Source of the DNA: Scolanthus callimorphus
Taxonomy: Eukaryota; Cnidaria; Anthozoa; Actiniaria; Edwardsiidae
DNA: 64,000 nt
Reading direction: 5' to 3'
NCBI GenBank assembly: GCA_033964015.1
Contig: CM066913.1
Span: 33,741,577-33,805,576, forward strand
The number at the start of each line of letters is the position of its first letter. Within the stretch, counting starts at the first letter, position 1. A program made the position numbers and the translations under genes. The notes under the pieces were generated by a model. It did not search any database and was not told where the DNA came from. It was given only the letters and a program-made list of their open reading frames with translations. Shown piece by piece: positions 1-11,649 of the stretch.

Positions 1-19
1 AGGGCGTTACATTGGTTAA

Positions 20-910
20 AATATTAGGCTGATATCCGATATAATGGAGCATACGAAGAATAGAAGCAGACAAGGAAACGCGATTTTCTTAGATTTTGAG
101 AAATCTATTTTTCTATTTATGATAAAAGCTACCCGCCTCGATTAGCTCTGCTATTTTGCCGGTCAGCTTAAAAATGTTGTAAATATTATACAAATCAAAA
201 TAAAATGTTGTTGTTGTTGTTGTTGCTTTCGATACCGTGGAATGGTCTTACATGTTTAAGGTACTTGATGCCTACAATTTCGGGGAAGAATTGAGGCGAT
301 GGATCGAAACATTTTACTATATAGCTGCATTTTGAACAATGGTTTTGGCTCCCATCCCTCTTTGAGTTATCGCGCAGTCTTGGTCAGGGCTGTCATCTCT
401 CGGGTGTTCTTTTTCTCTATTTGCGTTGAAGTACTCGCTTGTGCGATAAGATCAGATCAGAATATACGCGGAATAGAAGTTGATAAATCTTAAAAAAAAA
501 GAAGTTGATAAATCTGAAATAAAACTTTCTCAATACGCGGATGATACTACCGTTTTTGTTCGAGATATCGAATCCGGCGTTGCCCTTTTCAAACTATTAG
601 ATCGTTTCCAGAGAATATCAGGACTCAAGGTGAATGCGGACAAAACCGAGGCAATGTGGCTAGGGGCGTGGCGAGATAGAACAGCGAGATAGAACAGATA
701 CCCATTTTGGAGTGTGTTGGCCGCATCGACAGATCTATTGTCTAGGTACCCATTTCTCTTATCATGTTGAGCTGTGCCAAAATTTGAATTTCTGGTGTAA
801 ACTTAACAGTATGAAACGGACAATAAACTTTGGGAAGTGCCGGAACCTAACGTTGCATGGAAAACGTGTGATTCTGAAAACGCTCGCTCTCTCCAATAAT
901 TCATAGTTCC
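20..910 (+). mobile_element. Degenerate LINE (non-LTR retrotransposon) reverse transcriptase fragment
   Basis: The plus strand holds a broken reverse transcriptase. A segment ending in FLDFEKS (about 20-107) resumes at 225 as FDTVEW, the conserved region around the first catalytic aspartate. It is followed by a degraded RGVRQGC-like stretch and CVEVLACAIRSDQNIRGI. The polymerase motif YADD is at 534-545. Downstream residues LTLHGKRVILKTLALS (about 850-897) are typical of the region after the RT in LINE ORF2. At least two frame changes break it. The 5' part lies off the window, and more of the same element seems to continue at 2,918. It sits left of all visible exons of gene C. It is a dead copy. 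Confidence 0.8.
108..226 (+). mobile_element. Short insertion with (TTG)n tail inside the LINE
   Basis: About 117 bp interrupt the LINE reading between FEK and FDTVEW. The insert ends in a run of TTG triplets (about 207-224) preceded by AAATAAAATG, which looks like the 3' end of another retroposed element. No target-site duplication is obvious. Confidence 0.5.
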
Positions 911-1174
911 GATCAAACAATGAAACCATTTCACGCTATCTGGAGATACCAATCAGAGTTGAAAAGATTCTCCCACTGATCGTGTCCCACAAACAGTATT
1001 TCAGGACTTCCGAAATCAATCCGATTTACAGCACTTTTTTGCCATTTACGACAGTAGAAACTTCGATGATCCGAAGATAAAGATATCTGGTAAACCAAAG
1101 CGGGATCGGAATACTTTTGGCTTTGAATGACAGGTCGGAACGTCTATGAAGTGCTCTGCGCTCGTCGTGCTTAA

Positions 1175-2913
1175 GGTGGCGTACACCTATTCAAAGGCAA
1201 AACAACAGGAAAGTTTAGACACCGAGTTTAGTCATAAAACGTTCCCCGATTAGTGTCAGTTTTGGCCAGCCAATAAAACAACTATTCAGCTTTCTACTTG
1301 GTATCGTTTTCTTTCAATAAATTTAACCGATTTCCTGAAATCAGTGAATGGACAAAGTGGGATAAAATTAAACATGGCCTCCTATTTCTATAAAAACACG
1401 GCTAAGTCCCACTTTTTTGGTTTATAACGACAGCTCTAGTACCCTTTTATGTGCCTGTGAAAGCAAATCGGAATCGAGTTCTTGGCAGGCGCGCGATGAC
1501 CTCGACTAAATCCATGGCTCAGATGCTTACATTTATTGCAGGGCGCAATATTGGGGCTATATTTAGACATGAGTACTTGTACTCTTCTAATCTTACCTGG
1601 CATTTGAAAGCTTGATGTCATAAGAGGTTTTTGCAAGAAGTACGTTAAGCTGAATGCTGTCCAGTACAAAGTTCTGATAGCCTGAATGGAGGGCTTTGTT
1701 TCACTTCTGAACTGAAATTAGGCATCCTCTATTACTTTGCTTCATTTCCAAGTTTTCAGTTGAGATTTTCCTTTCCTGTTTCCTGACAGTATAATAGAAT
1801 AGATGTAATTTTGCCTTACCGAATTTTAGTGAATAACTCCAATACGGTGTCAAGAAATAAGCGAAGGCCGTTTGGCCTTAAAATTCATTCTTAACTAAAC
1901 TCAAACCAAAGCCAAAATGCATGGCTTCGACTCAACACAACATTGCGTACCGGCGTGAAAATTTGAAACTCCCATGAGAGGAGTCACCTTGGAAGACGAG
2001 AAGCGTTATCCATTGTTAACGACCATAATAGATCACGAAAAAGGAAATTAAGATTCTAAGGAAGCTAATTTCGGCAGGAGCACCCAACGACATGCGTAAC
2101 GCCTCTCGTCCTCTCAGCGTGACTCCTCTCAGGGGAGTTTCAAAAGTTCACGCCGGTACGCAATGTTGTGTTAAGTCAAGGCCATGCATTTTTGCTTTGC
2201 CTTGAGTTTAGTTCAGAACGAATTTTGAGGCCCAACGGCCTTCGCTTATTTCTCGACACCGTATTGGAGTTATTCACTAAAATTACGGTAGGCAAAAGTA
2301 TATCTATTCTATTATACTGTCAGGAAACAGGAAAGGAAAATCTCAGCTGAAAAGTTGAAAGAATGCATAATTTCAGTTCAGAAGTGAAACAAAATCCTCC
2401 ATTTCACGCTATCAGAACTTTGTGGTGGAGAGCATGCAGCTTGGCGCACTTCCTTGCAAAAACTTCCTTGGGCATCAGGCCTTCAAATGTCAGGTAAGAT
2501 AAGAAGATTACAAACACTCATTTCTAAAAATAGCCCCAATATTGGGCCCTGTAATAAATGTAGGCATCTGCGATATCTAGATTTAGTCGAAGTCATTGCG
2601 CGCCTGCCAAGAACTCGATTCCGATTTGCTTTCACAGGCACATACTGTAAAAGGGTACTAGACTTTCTGTATAAGACCAAAAAAGTGGGACTTAGCCGTG
2701 TTTTTATAGAAATAGGAGGCCATATTTAATTTTACTCTATTCACTGATTTTAAGAAATCGGTTAAATTTATTCAAAGAAAACGATACCAAGTGGAAAGCT
2801 GAATAGTTGTTTTATTGACTGGCAAAAAATGACACTAATCGGGGAACGTTTTATGACTAAACTCGGTGTCTAAACCTTTATGTTGTTTTGCCTTTGAATA
2901 GGTGTACGCCACC
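1175..2913. mobile_element. Large palindromic TIR element flanked by TTAA
   Basis: Two arms of about 830 bp (roughly 1,175-2,010 and 2,085-2,913) are inverted diverged copies of each other around a spacer of about 75 bp. The outer ends read GGTGGCGTACACC and its complement, each flanked by TTAA (1,171-1,174 and 2,914-2,917). TTAA duplication is the hallmark of piggyBac-type and some Kolobok elements. The short ORFs inside, such as minus 1,436-1,669 and plus 2,454-2,729, are mirror images of one another and match nothing I recognise. LINE-like sequence lies on both sides, so the element probably inserted into the LINE. Confidence 0.65.
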
Positions 2914-2917
2914 TTAA

Positions 2918-3055
2918 AGTGTTCCCAGAGGCCGTAAATAAAACTATCCAGGACTTTGTTTGGGATCGGAACTGTGAGAAATAATTGACAACTACCCAAA
3001 GGAATAATCACAGATCTGAATTGGGTGGCAGACGTAAACACCGTTAGTCGATTTG
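2918..3055 (+). mobile_element. LINE fragment, probable continuation of the 20-910 copy
   Basis: Just right of the TTAA element one frame reads VFPEAVNKTIQDFVWDRN, a motif found downstream of the RT in LINE ORF2, where IQ..FVW and IQ..LW motifs are common. It is in the same orientation as the 20-910 fragment and degenerates within about 100 bp. Confidence 0.5.
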
Positions 3056-3304
3056 CCCTGAAAGGGGGGGACCACAAGAAATTTTCTAAGGAGTAGCAAC
3101 TTCGATATCATGTGCATGAAACATTTCGGCGCGCTTCGGTCTCATAACGATGGAATCAAGGGCAAATTTGCCCCTGAAAACATACAGTTTTGGAGAAGGC
3201 GCGCAACGAAGCGAAATCTCCCCCCAAAACAGAGTGTATTGCCCAAAATCCTCAAACCCTCAGCCCCCTCCCCAAGCGATAAATAATGACCGGTCCCTTA
3301 TACC
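3056..3304 (-). repeat. Terminal part of a GGGACCGGTCATT repeat (Harbinger-like)
   Basis: The right end reads AATAATGACCGGTCCC followed by TTA (3,305). The inner part carries the GGGGGGACCACAAG and TTTTCTAAGGAG motifs shared with the copies at 5,962-6,126 and 44,755-44,940. PIF/Harbinger elements duplicate TTA or TAA and often start with GGG, which fits this end. No transposase is visible. Confidence 0.5.
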
Positions 3305-3310
3305 GTTAAA

Positions 3311-5500
3311 TCGTGCCATGGCAAGCAACAACAGTGAGCAGAGGGTGGTCTCCCAGCATCTATTTTCGTGATCCGTGAAAGCTTACTTCTCGTGACTTTT
3401 CAGTTTTTTGCACTCGTGATCCGCGCGACATACCCCCCTGTACGCCCCCGTATTCTACTAAAAAAAAAATAAACAGTACCTTGGCACTGACTTAGCAAAA
3501 CGCATGATCAATACGCTCCTCTCATATCCTCTCTGTAATCGCTTGTAATCGTTATTCAATTTAAACAAAATAAATTGTGTTAATAACAGTTCAAACCCAA
3601 TTAAATTAACCGCCCCAAATCATTCGCGATAAGCAAAAGCGTAATATAGACAAAACAGCGGTGAAATCGTATCGTTGAAGCAGCTTATTTACGAAGGTTT
3701 GAGTAACCAAAATATGAGGACCATACTTCCAGACAGAGCTGAAGCGTCGTATGGCGACCGTACGGTTCTAACGCCCACGCCAGAGACTTGGGCTCTGACA
3801 GTCGCTATCCTCGGTGTTTAATTGCTCAGTAGCGACTCAGGGACTCGGTCCACTAGGTGAGAGAACGTCCGGCCACCAGACCATTAAATGAACGCCCCTT
3901 GTAATGAGTAGTGAACAACTAACGGTTTCTATACATCACTGTAGGCGATTGAGTGTTCCATGTGGGACACCTGTTTTTGGCGAGTTTATTGTTACGCGTA
4001 AAACTTCCTCAGCTATCGACTTATTCATTGCCAATCCTTTTGGGTATGATATTTAGGTGGAAAACTTATCAAATGACTTACGCAGTATTTAAATCTGTTA
4101 TTTTACCAGTTCTTGTGAGCAGGAATGTTTTTTCATTCTCTTCAACCAACCCCCCCCCCCCCCCCTCCCCCAATCGGCTCCTCCCCCCTCAAAGTGAAAT
4201 GGTTGGTCCCTATTACTAATAAAATAAACAGCAGAGATAAGGGTATTTGATTAATAACAAATGCAAACAAACGGAACAATTCTAATGTAATGTATGCAGA
4301 CAGCGAGGCATGGGGAGGGAGACTACCGGAAGTTGTAGAAAACTCAATGAGTTTTCTTTGAACTACTGAAATAATTTGCTAAGTTTATTGTTAGTAGTAG
4401 CTGTCTGTTTGGAAATTAGCAAAAAAAAAAACCAGAAGTCAGAGGAATTTAAGTAATAACATACTGAAAGAAAATTATATAGAATCATGACGCTCATGGT
4501 ATAACGAGCTCTGTTAGTGATTGATTTAAGCTTCCCATGTCTCCGCATTCAAAAATCCAACCAGGTCATGATCAAGATCTGCCTCTTGCGACTTGGTGCT
4601 TGGTGGTTCCTGGTATCAAAACTATTACTAAAGAACAGATAAATAGCTGAAGCACTAATCTTTGTGGTGAAACCGAGTATATATCGGGTATTTCCCGAAC
4701 AAGGTTATAATGTAAGCAAGCTAGAAGATATGCTACTGAAGGGCTACTGGAGGGTTAAATTAAGTTCAAACAACCAAGACCGGCGAGACATTTAACTAGA
4801 TATTGGCAGCCGCCGATTGTGTGGTTTGGATATTGAACCGTGTATTTAATGTAAAATATTCTTCTCTCGGCGGCTTGCTTGGTTATTTGACGGCATACGG
4901 CATAACGACTTACCTGAGGTCAAATGGTTCAGTAATAAGAGAGAAATAACAATTCTCGAGTAGAGGATACGACTTTTCATGACCGAAAGGTTTACTCTTG
5001 CCACGCAAGAATCGGAGTCTGCTTGTTTGTGCAGCCAACTTGGTATTTGATCTCGCAAGTCAAACAGGAAGCAAAATATGCAGAAACCCAGTGACTTTAA
5101 TACATCACTTAATGTTGGCTTTATTTTTGTTGACAGGGGATTAAACTATACTTTTCTAAAGGTCATTTGTTGCACGAAACAATATTTTTTGCAACTCGTA
5201 ACGCAACGATGACGAATTAAAGAAAAAAACTCAATATTTTTTGTAACTTGCAATCCGCCCGCAGTAACATTATAAATTACAGCGGCGCTATCAAAGGCAA
5301 GCGCGTTGATTGGTTAAATTCAGGGATCCATTGCGTGATAAACTGCTAAAACATGTTACCCGCTGCAACTTGTCTCTGTGAAAAGTAACGCTACAAATAT
5401 TGCATAAGCAGGGAAAAACGAGGCACAAAAGGTCACAAAATCCTTCAACTTGTCGCTCAACATTAACCGTTTTCACACTAGAGACACGGAAAACTCGTCT
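3311..5500. other. Stretch without recognised genes
   Basis: I see no supported coding exon on either strand. It contains a poly-C tract near 4,150-4,166, AT-rich sequence and short chance ORFs without domain features. If gene C continues to the left, this is intron. Confidence 0.5.
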
Positions 5501-5505
5501 GACGC

Positions 5506-5961
5506 TTTTCTATTGGTGCTTTTCACTTGTCAGGTGACTAAAATTATCTCCCTAAATTTCCACTTGAACACTAAGACCCCGTCAACACTACATCGTTTTC
5601 AAACGAAAACCGATACTTTTTGCTCCGTTTTCAAAAAGATTTGCGTTCACACTTATCGTTTTCGTATTGTTTTCGCCGTTTTCAGTTTTCGGTGATCGTT
5701 TTCGGCGTTGTAGTGTGGACGATGGCCGTAGTAATTGTGTGGAGCCGCCATGTTGGTGATCATGCAGAGACACCACGACACCAACATGGCGGCCAATCTA
5801 CGGACTCAATCGACTGGAATGGTAGGATATCAACTATTATGACAAAAAGGCTTGCAAAAAAGTGTAAGAACTGAATAAATTGAGTGAAATACGGCACGAT
5901 CAAAATGGTATTGCGTGACATAAATCACCTCGGCAATATCTCCGAGCCGAGACCATTGTTA
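5506..5961 (+). mobile_element. Left terminal part of a TIR element also present at 24.2-24.66 kb
   Basis: The segment starts near GGTGCTTTTCACTTGTCA and matches the reverse complement of 24,230-24,660 through the GCCGCCATGTTGGTG block and a block reading GTGACATAAATCACCTCGGC. At TTA 5,959-5,961 it is interrupted by the 5,962-9,687 element. A nested short element with CAACACTACATCG and GTTGTAGTGTGG ends lies at about 5,580-5,722. An inverted GCCGCCATGTTGGTG pair spans 5,747-5,795. Confidence 0.55.
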
Positions 5962-6126
5962 GGGACCGGTCATTATTTATCGCCTGGGGGGGGGGGGGGG
6001 GGGGAATTTTTGGGGGGATCACTTCATTTTGGGGCGAGCGAAAGGGGGATCTCTCAAAACCTGAAGCCCTGAAAGGGGGGATCACAAGGAATTTCCTAAG
6101 GAGTGATTCCAGCAAGTTCTATATCA

Positions 6127-7982
6127 CAGGGTAGTAACCAGGTATATGGGATCAGGGATCAGCGCCATTTTGAGGCTCAGGGATCGCGATTTAGGCCACT
6201 GGGATCGGGATCATCCTCTCAGATATAGGGGTCATGTCAATATTTCTGGGATAGGGGGTCAAAAACGTTCTTTACTCAACAAACATCACAACACTGAGCT
6301 TATAGTGATAGCAGTGATAGGTGATACCGTGATACACAAGCACGATAAACCAAACTTTAAGTGTACTTGCAAAGTGGCCGGAAAACAAGACCAGGTACCG
6401 AGAACTTCCTGCCAGCAGGTAGCACCCCGTGATGCTAAATGAGCGACGTTGATTGGCGAAGGCAAGTTTAGCAAGTTAAACATTACCCCGCATGATAGGG
6501 ATGGATCCCGTAAAGTTTTCGTTCTTTCTTTTGAGCGTGTTGCTGGAAACTCATTTACTTTGTCTTTGATGATTTTTGCTCGGAATTGAAGCATGGGAAA
6601 AGGGCAAACGCGATTGGTAAGCAACATTTTACTTTGTAAAGTTTATGAATTAAGTCCAATCATCACAGTATTTTAAGCAGCAATTCTCCAATAACTTTCG
6701 AATTTTTGGATTCGAAGACAGCTTCACTCCAAGCTTTAACACGCCGTCCTTTATAGCTGAGTATCGCGCAACGATATTCATCTGTGATGTCAACAGAGGC
6801 TACAAGCATATCGGCCACTGACAAACTGAGCCCTTTCATTGAACTGTTTGATTTGGATGAAGACCAAGAGTGTAGGGATCACCACAGAACCACATCATTA
6901 GAAAAGGGCCTAGATGTGTTAAAAGGGATTACCGAAGCCATGGAAGGCCCCCCACCCCTGGAAGATATCGAGACGGCGGAGCCCTAAAGGAACAGACATG
7001 ACTTTTACCAAGCTTTGCAGGGATACATTCGCCATCACCCATAGCTCCTTTGAGAAACTGCACAAAGTCTCCAGAACAAGGACCATGATCTCCTATATGA
7101 GCTGTACTACACTGGACATTGAGCACTTCTTTGGGGCAATGCGTACCCCTAGTCGACCCACACCTGACATGGCAGATTATGCGACGAAAGACCAAGTTGT
7201 GTCTTGGAGTCAGTCTATGCATCTATCAGACATCATTCGTGTTCTACACTGGTCCCCAAAGCCACTACACACGACAACCAGAGCGGTTGCAGCTACAAAG
7301 GGTGTGAAGCTAAGGAGATGCGAGAATTCGTCAAGTAATTTGGGAGAGGTGTTCGACAGCATGGCCAGAACCCAGACGAAGCCCACATCTGTGGATGTAC
7401 TCGCCGAAATTCAAGGCACGAAAAGATGTTCGTCAAAGATGGCGTTGTGGCACTGAAACACAACTATAAGCACTACTTCCAGCCTTTTTTCTTGCTGTTC
7501 TTGTCGCTGATGTTCTTGTCGACGAGCAAGGCAAGTACACCGAAAGGGTGGTCCAACTAAAGTGGCTTGGGTTACAGAGGATGACCCTCGTGTATACATG
7601 TTAGCCGTAACCCAGACAGCCAGAACCCGCCTGAATGCATCATCGACCAGGTCCAGGCTATTCGGCTAGGGGAATTGTTTGCCCTTCCTTTTTTACCTGA
7701 GGTAAAGTGGTCGAAGTGCACATTATTTTGTATTCCAGTAACGCCACCTATAGATCGTCCCCGCAATGTACACAATGAAAATTAGTCCGAGGAAGGCCAA
7801 GCCAGATTGTAAGGGAAGAATGTGATTTACGACCTAGAATTCTATGATTATAGTACATGGGATCACTTATTTCTAATGGGATCAGGGATCACAATTTCAA
7901 GGGAACTGGGGATCCAGGGATCAAATATTTGTCCTTGGGATCAGGGATCGCCCCAAGAATAATATACCTGGTTACTACCCTG
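6127..7982. mobile_element. CAGGG-ended TIR transposon with 9-bp target duplication
   Basis: Ends are inverted repeats of 21 bp beginning CAGGGTAGTAACCAGG. They are flanked by the same 9 bp, TCTATATCA, at 6,118-6,126 and 7,983-7,991. The subterminal zones are dense in GGGATCAGGGATC direct repeats, at about 6,148-6,210 and 7,858-7,955. A 9-bp duplication is usual for Mutator-like elements and rarer elsewhere, but the internal protein (6,998-7,456) is not one I can place. Perfect ends suggest a fairly young insertion; the internal gene is probably broken. Confidence 0.75.
6787..7456 (+). pseudogene. Possible transposon protein remnant inside the CAGGG element
   Basis: Two open stretches in the element, 6,784-6,987 and 6,998-7,456, could be parts of one former gene. 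The second contains TLDIEHFFGAMRTPSRPTP and VLHWSPKPLHTT. It has no DDE or zinc-finger pattern I can name. Its place between the TIRs suggests it belonged to the transposon rather than to the host. I do not recognise the family. A stop and a frame change separate the halves, and no start is convincing. Confidence 0.35.
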
Positions 7983-8357
7983 TCTATATCATGTGCATTA
8001 AAAATTTTTGGCGCGCTTCCCGCTAAAATCTAATTCTCGGTTTTCATGTGACGTTATCAAATAGCTAACAAGAGACCTACAGAGATGTCCTTTCTGTGAT
8101 GAATAACTCTATTCAAGGATTTGTCAGACGATATTTCAGCACCTTCTGCCAAGTAGTTCTCGAGATATCGCCAAAGCTATTTATGTCACGCAACACCAGT
8201 CACGTATTTTGAACTTGCCGTATTTCACTCGATTTGCACCGTTCTTGCCGTATTGGCGCGTCGGTATGTTATAAAAGTTCATATCTTGCCATTCCGATAC
8301 TATTCTTATAATTTGGATTGAAAATAGCGTCGTTTTGGAGACCCGATTAATTGGCCG

Positions 8358-8695
8358 CAAGAGTGGATTAACAAGAGTTAGAATCTTTCCCTACTGTATT
8401 TGTCCACATCACAGTCAGAAAGTGTCTATTTTGAGATTTGAGTTTCGCGCGCGAAAGTATTCGAATGCTCAGGCTCGAATGCTCGTATACCCAATACACA
8501 ACAAAATAGAGAATATCCTACCTTATCTTTGCGATTTTAACGGTTTTTCCATTGATCTGCGATTTAATTTTAGGCTGGATCTCACAACTGTTCGCGTGGC
8601 GAGGAAGTGGGAACCCTAGTTCTAAAAATAGACACTTTTCTGACTGTGATTCGGGCGTACATTCTAATATGGAAACTCTTGGTAATCTACTCTTG
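8358..8695. mobile_element. MITE, CAAGAGTGGATTA family, copy 1
   Basis: Ends form a 22-bp inverted repeat, CAAGAGTGGATTA at the left and its complement at the right. TTGGCCG is duplicated on both sides. The inside is non-coding and nearly identical to the copy at 13,214-13,587. Confidence 0.75.
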
Positions 8696-9687
8696 TTGGC
8701 CGCCATCATGGAGCCCCTCTCTTCTGGCTCCACACAATTACTGTACAAAATGGTGCACATTCACTTGCTAATATCTCGCTCGGAAAGTGACCAATCGGCC
8801 TAAAATTTACCCAGGAAACATTTGTATATTCTCTATAATTCTATTAGGCATTCAGTGTTTAGAAGTTGATTTAGAGAAATAAATTTCGTCACGTGACAAG
8901 TGAAAACCAAGAATACAATTTCAGTAGTTATTCCAGCCACTTCTCTATCATTTGCATTTTTCCACCACACTTCACTCAATACATAATAAAAAGTTCGCAT
9001 AAGGAATATCATCTACTTTTTGGCAACTCGCGCTACGAAGACAACCTTCGCACCGTTCACAAGAACAAGTGCATCTTGGCGAGGAAAAACAAACTCTACC
9101 AAAAATGCCCTTCACTTCACTTCACTTTAATATGTTGGTGCTACCTTATAATAAATACAATATAATATGCACCTCGGGGGTCAGCGGTTGTTGCCCTTCA
9201 GTGATAGTCCTGGCGGGAAGTCACTATGTTCGAAAGAAGAGTAAGCGTGTGTTCGACGAGTACAGGCATAGAAATTTGTCATTTGGGCCGCGCTTCACGC
9301 AAATGAATAATAATAATTTCGCCATTTCGGTGCGCAATTGCGCGCATGAATAATAAAACTCACAGGATTTGATTATAATACAAAAAAAACGGAATGTTCA
9401 TCTACACTTTCTTAATGAAAGTGCTTTTATCAATGGAATGGCTTGATGAAATACGTTTAGCAAAATTTGGGCGCGAAAGAAAAATGCTATCCCCTCTATC
9501 TGCAAATTGTCTTCCACTAAGTCAAATAAGGGGGGGGGGGGGTCACGAAAACGTTTAACTGCTCTGAAGGGGGGATCACGTTAAACATTGCACTTATACA
9601 GGGAGGATCACTGCATTTTGACCTTGTATTACCCAAAATCCTCTGCCCCCTCCCCCCCTCCCCCGGCGATAAATAATGATCGGTCCA

Positions 9688-10140
9688 TTAGAAAGTGTTG
9701 AAATTTTATGTGCAGACTCCCTCAGCAGAGTTATAGTAAACACTCAAAGTGTATATTCATAGAGAGTGTAGTTTAGAAGTTAGCATTTTGATGACGTCAC
9801 GTGAAAAGCAAGAATTGGCTGAACATTCCCTCCAAGAAAGAGAAACAGATCGTGAGCTGATATTCAATTGTTTGTTTATGAACATAGAGTTGCTATGCGT
9901 TCTCTGAATATTTGATATTCCAGGATGCGTACAAACTATGTAGTCTAACACTTCTATACAAGCAACCTAATTGTGTTTTCCATGTGAGACGATTCCAAGA
10001 GAGAATTAGGAGCTGTTAAAGATGGGATCTGGTGCCCTGTGATATCATGAAGGGGAAACTGATTTCCAAAGGCTGGAACGTCAAATGTAGATTGCGCCGT
10101 GTCCCTGAAAGTTGAAATAATTGTGCATTACCTACACGTT
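9688..10140. other. Remainder of the host repeat, then unassigned sequence
   Basis: The first ~120 bp continue the repeat family seen at 24.0-24.2 kb, with GTGCAGACTCCCTC and GACGTCACGTGAAAAG motifs. Beyond that I see no gene or repeat boundary. Confidence 0.4.
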
Positions 10141-10157
10141 TAACCCTATTCAGACTG

Positions 10158-10180
10158 GGGGGGGGGGGGGGGGGGGGGGA
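10158..10180 (+). repeat. Poly-G tract
   Basis: A run of more than 20 G. Other long G or C runs occur near 4,150, 5,990, 9,531, 36,452, 43,520 and 47,812. Confidence 0.9.
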
Positions 10181-10387
10181 TTTCGAGCCCCTCCTCCAGT
10201 AAAATCCTGATTACCCTAAAACCACTGCCGCTATGATGGTGAAACTTCGTGACTTTTCCTAAAATTTATCTGGGACATTTTGGTGTCAATGACATGCCAG
10301 TGTCAACGGCCCATTTTCCATGGCAACCAATTTTTGACATGCATGTTTTGCAAAAGTCGAAAAAAAGTGAAGTGAATTTTTTTATAT

Positions 10388-10452
10388 TTCAAGCTTAATT
10401 AGCCTAATAAATTAGCCTAATAAATTAGCCTAATAAATTAGCCTAATAAAGC
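10388..10452 (+). repeat. Short tandem repeat, unit TAAATTAGCCTAA
   Basis: About four tandem copies of a 13-bp unit, TAAATTAGCCTAA, lie in AT-rich intronic sequence. Confidence 0.8.
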
Positions 10453-11289
10453 CTTAGGTAAGTCACTTTGTTCACAATAGAAAACTGTTCGGTAGCTATG
10501 CATTTTCCCTGTCTACAGGGGCAGTTTGTGAAAATGTTTCAATTGTGAGTTCAAAGGTCATATTTGACGTTGCCATAGAAAAGTTATTGTAAATATGGTA
10601 ATTTCGATAGTCTCTACAAGCTGAAATATTTACCGTAGTGATACCTTTAAACTTACCTAATATAGACCACCCGCTAAGTTTTGTGACCATCCTAGCGAGT
10701 GCCTTGCCTTAAACATTCTGAGTATTATTTACAAAGTTTTTGAAAGTTCATTAAAATTACTTAAAATTGATAAAAATAAAGAATGACGTCATTGTGACGT
10801 CACGTTTTGTTCTCACGTGACAAAAATGGGTGTGGTGATTTGTCTTGGGCGCAAGGTCACTGTGTGAAAGTTTGATGATCATAGCTCCAGTGGTTCCAGA
10901 GATATAGCCCCCCAGTCACAGATGGTCAAAAAAAGCCCAGTCTGGAAGGGTTGTGTTTCTATACCTATTTGCCTTAAAGTTCTGGAATTGTTGAAGGTTC
11001 TTAAGCTACTAGACCGTGCTAGCACGCGGTCAGTGATGATAGGTTTTATGTAAAACTGAGTGGAATCATGAAAGTATATCACGTATGGGGAAAGGAGAAG
11101 ACAAAGGACATACTCTGTATTATATTCTATTGTCAAAAGACATACTACCGAATCGATGTCTCCTCAGGGATATATAGCTATTTCAGTAAGGTGATTGCTG
11201 AAACCTATGCGCTCGGACCCCGCAATGAAAGAACGAATAGAAACAGTAGAAACATCCTAATATATAGATTTATCAACTGCCCAAGTGCG

Positions 11290-11640
11290 GAGCTCTCAGT
11301 CAGTTTCGTTGAGGTCGTCGTTGAGGTCTCTACGACGTCACAGCACGTGTCATTTTGTTGCACTTCGCCAGTCACCTAGACATTTTTGTCAAAGTTTGGT
11401 TGTCTTGGAGTGTTCCCTTCACGAGATATGAATTTTTCAAACATTGATGATGTGATCGATGACGTCACATCACGTGACCATTTTGTTGCGCTTCACTAGT
11501 CACCTAGACATTTTTGTCCAAGCTTGGCTGTCTTGGAGTGTTCCCTTCACGAGATCTGAATTTTTCAAACATTGATGAAGTCATTGATGGCGTCATATCA
11601 CGTGATTATGTCACAGCACCCCTCTGGTAGCACAGAGAAG
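11290..11640 (+). repeat. Tandem units with TGACGTCA and CACGTGA motifs
   Basis: Roughly three copies of a ~125-bp unit run through GTCACCTAGACATTTTTGTC, a TTGGCTGTCTTGGAGTGTTC block, GATGACGTCAC and ATCACGTGA. The same family forms the larger satellite at 46.3-48.7 kb. Confidence 0.7.
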
Positions 11641-11649
11641 ATATCCCAA

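Larger units (their letters stand above)
5962..9687. mobile_element. Harbinger-like TIR element with TTA duplication, carrying nested insertions
   Basis: The left end reads GGGACCGGTCATTATTTATC. The right end is its near-exact complement (9,665-9,687). TTA flanks both sides (5,959-5,961 and 9,688-9,690). Host sequence on the two sides joins into one uninterrupted copy at about 24,195-24,245 (reverse strand), where a single TTA is present, so this is a real insertion. It contains the CAGGG element at 6,127-7,982, a second copy of the host family (about 8,020-8,920) and a MITE at 8,358-8,695. A long G-run (5,988-6,004) follows the left end. No Harbinger transposase or Myb-like gene was seen, so it appears non-autonomous. 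Confidence 0.6.

Noticed and set aside
2454..2729. 91-codon plus ORF as a gene
   Set aside because: It lies in one arm of the TTAA palindrome and has a diverged mirror ORF in the other arm.
6998..7456. Host gene of 152 codons
   Set aside because: It lies wholly between the inverted ends of a defined transposon, so it is treated as element-derived.
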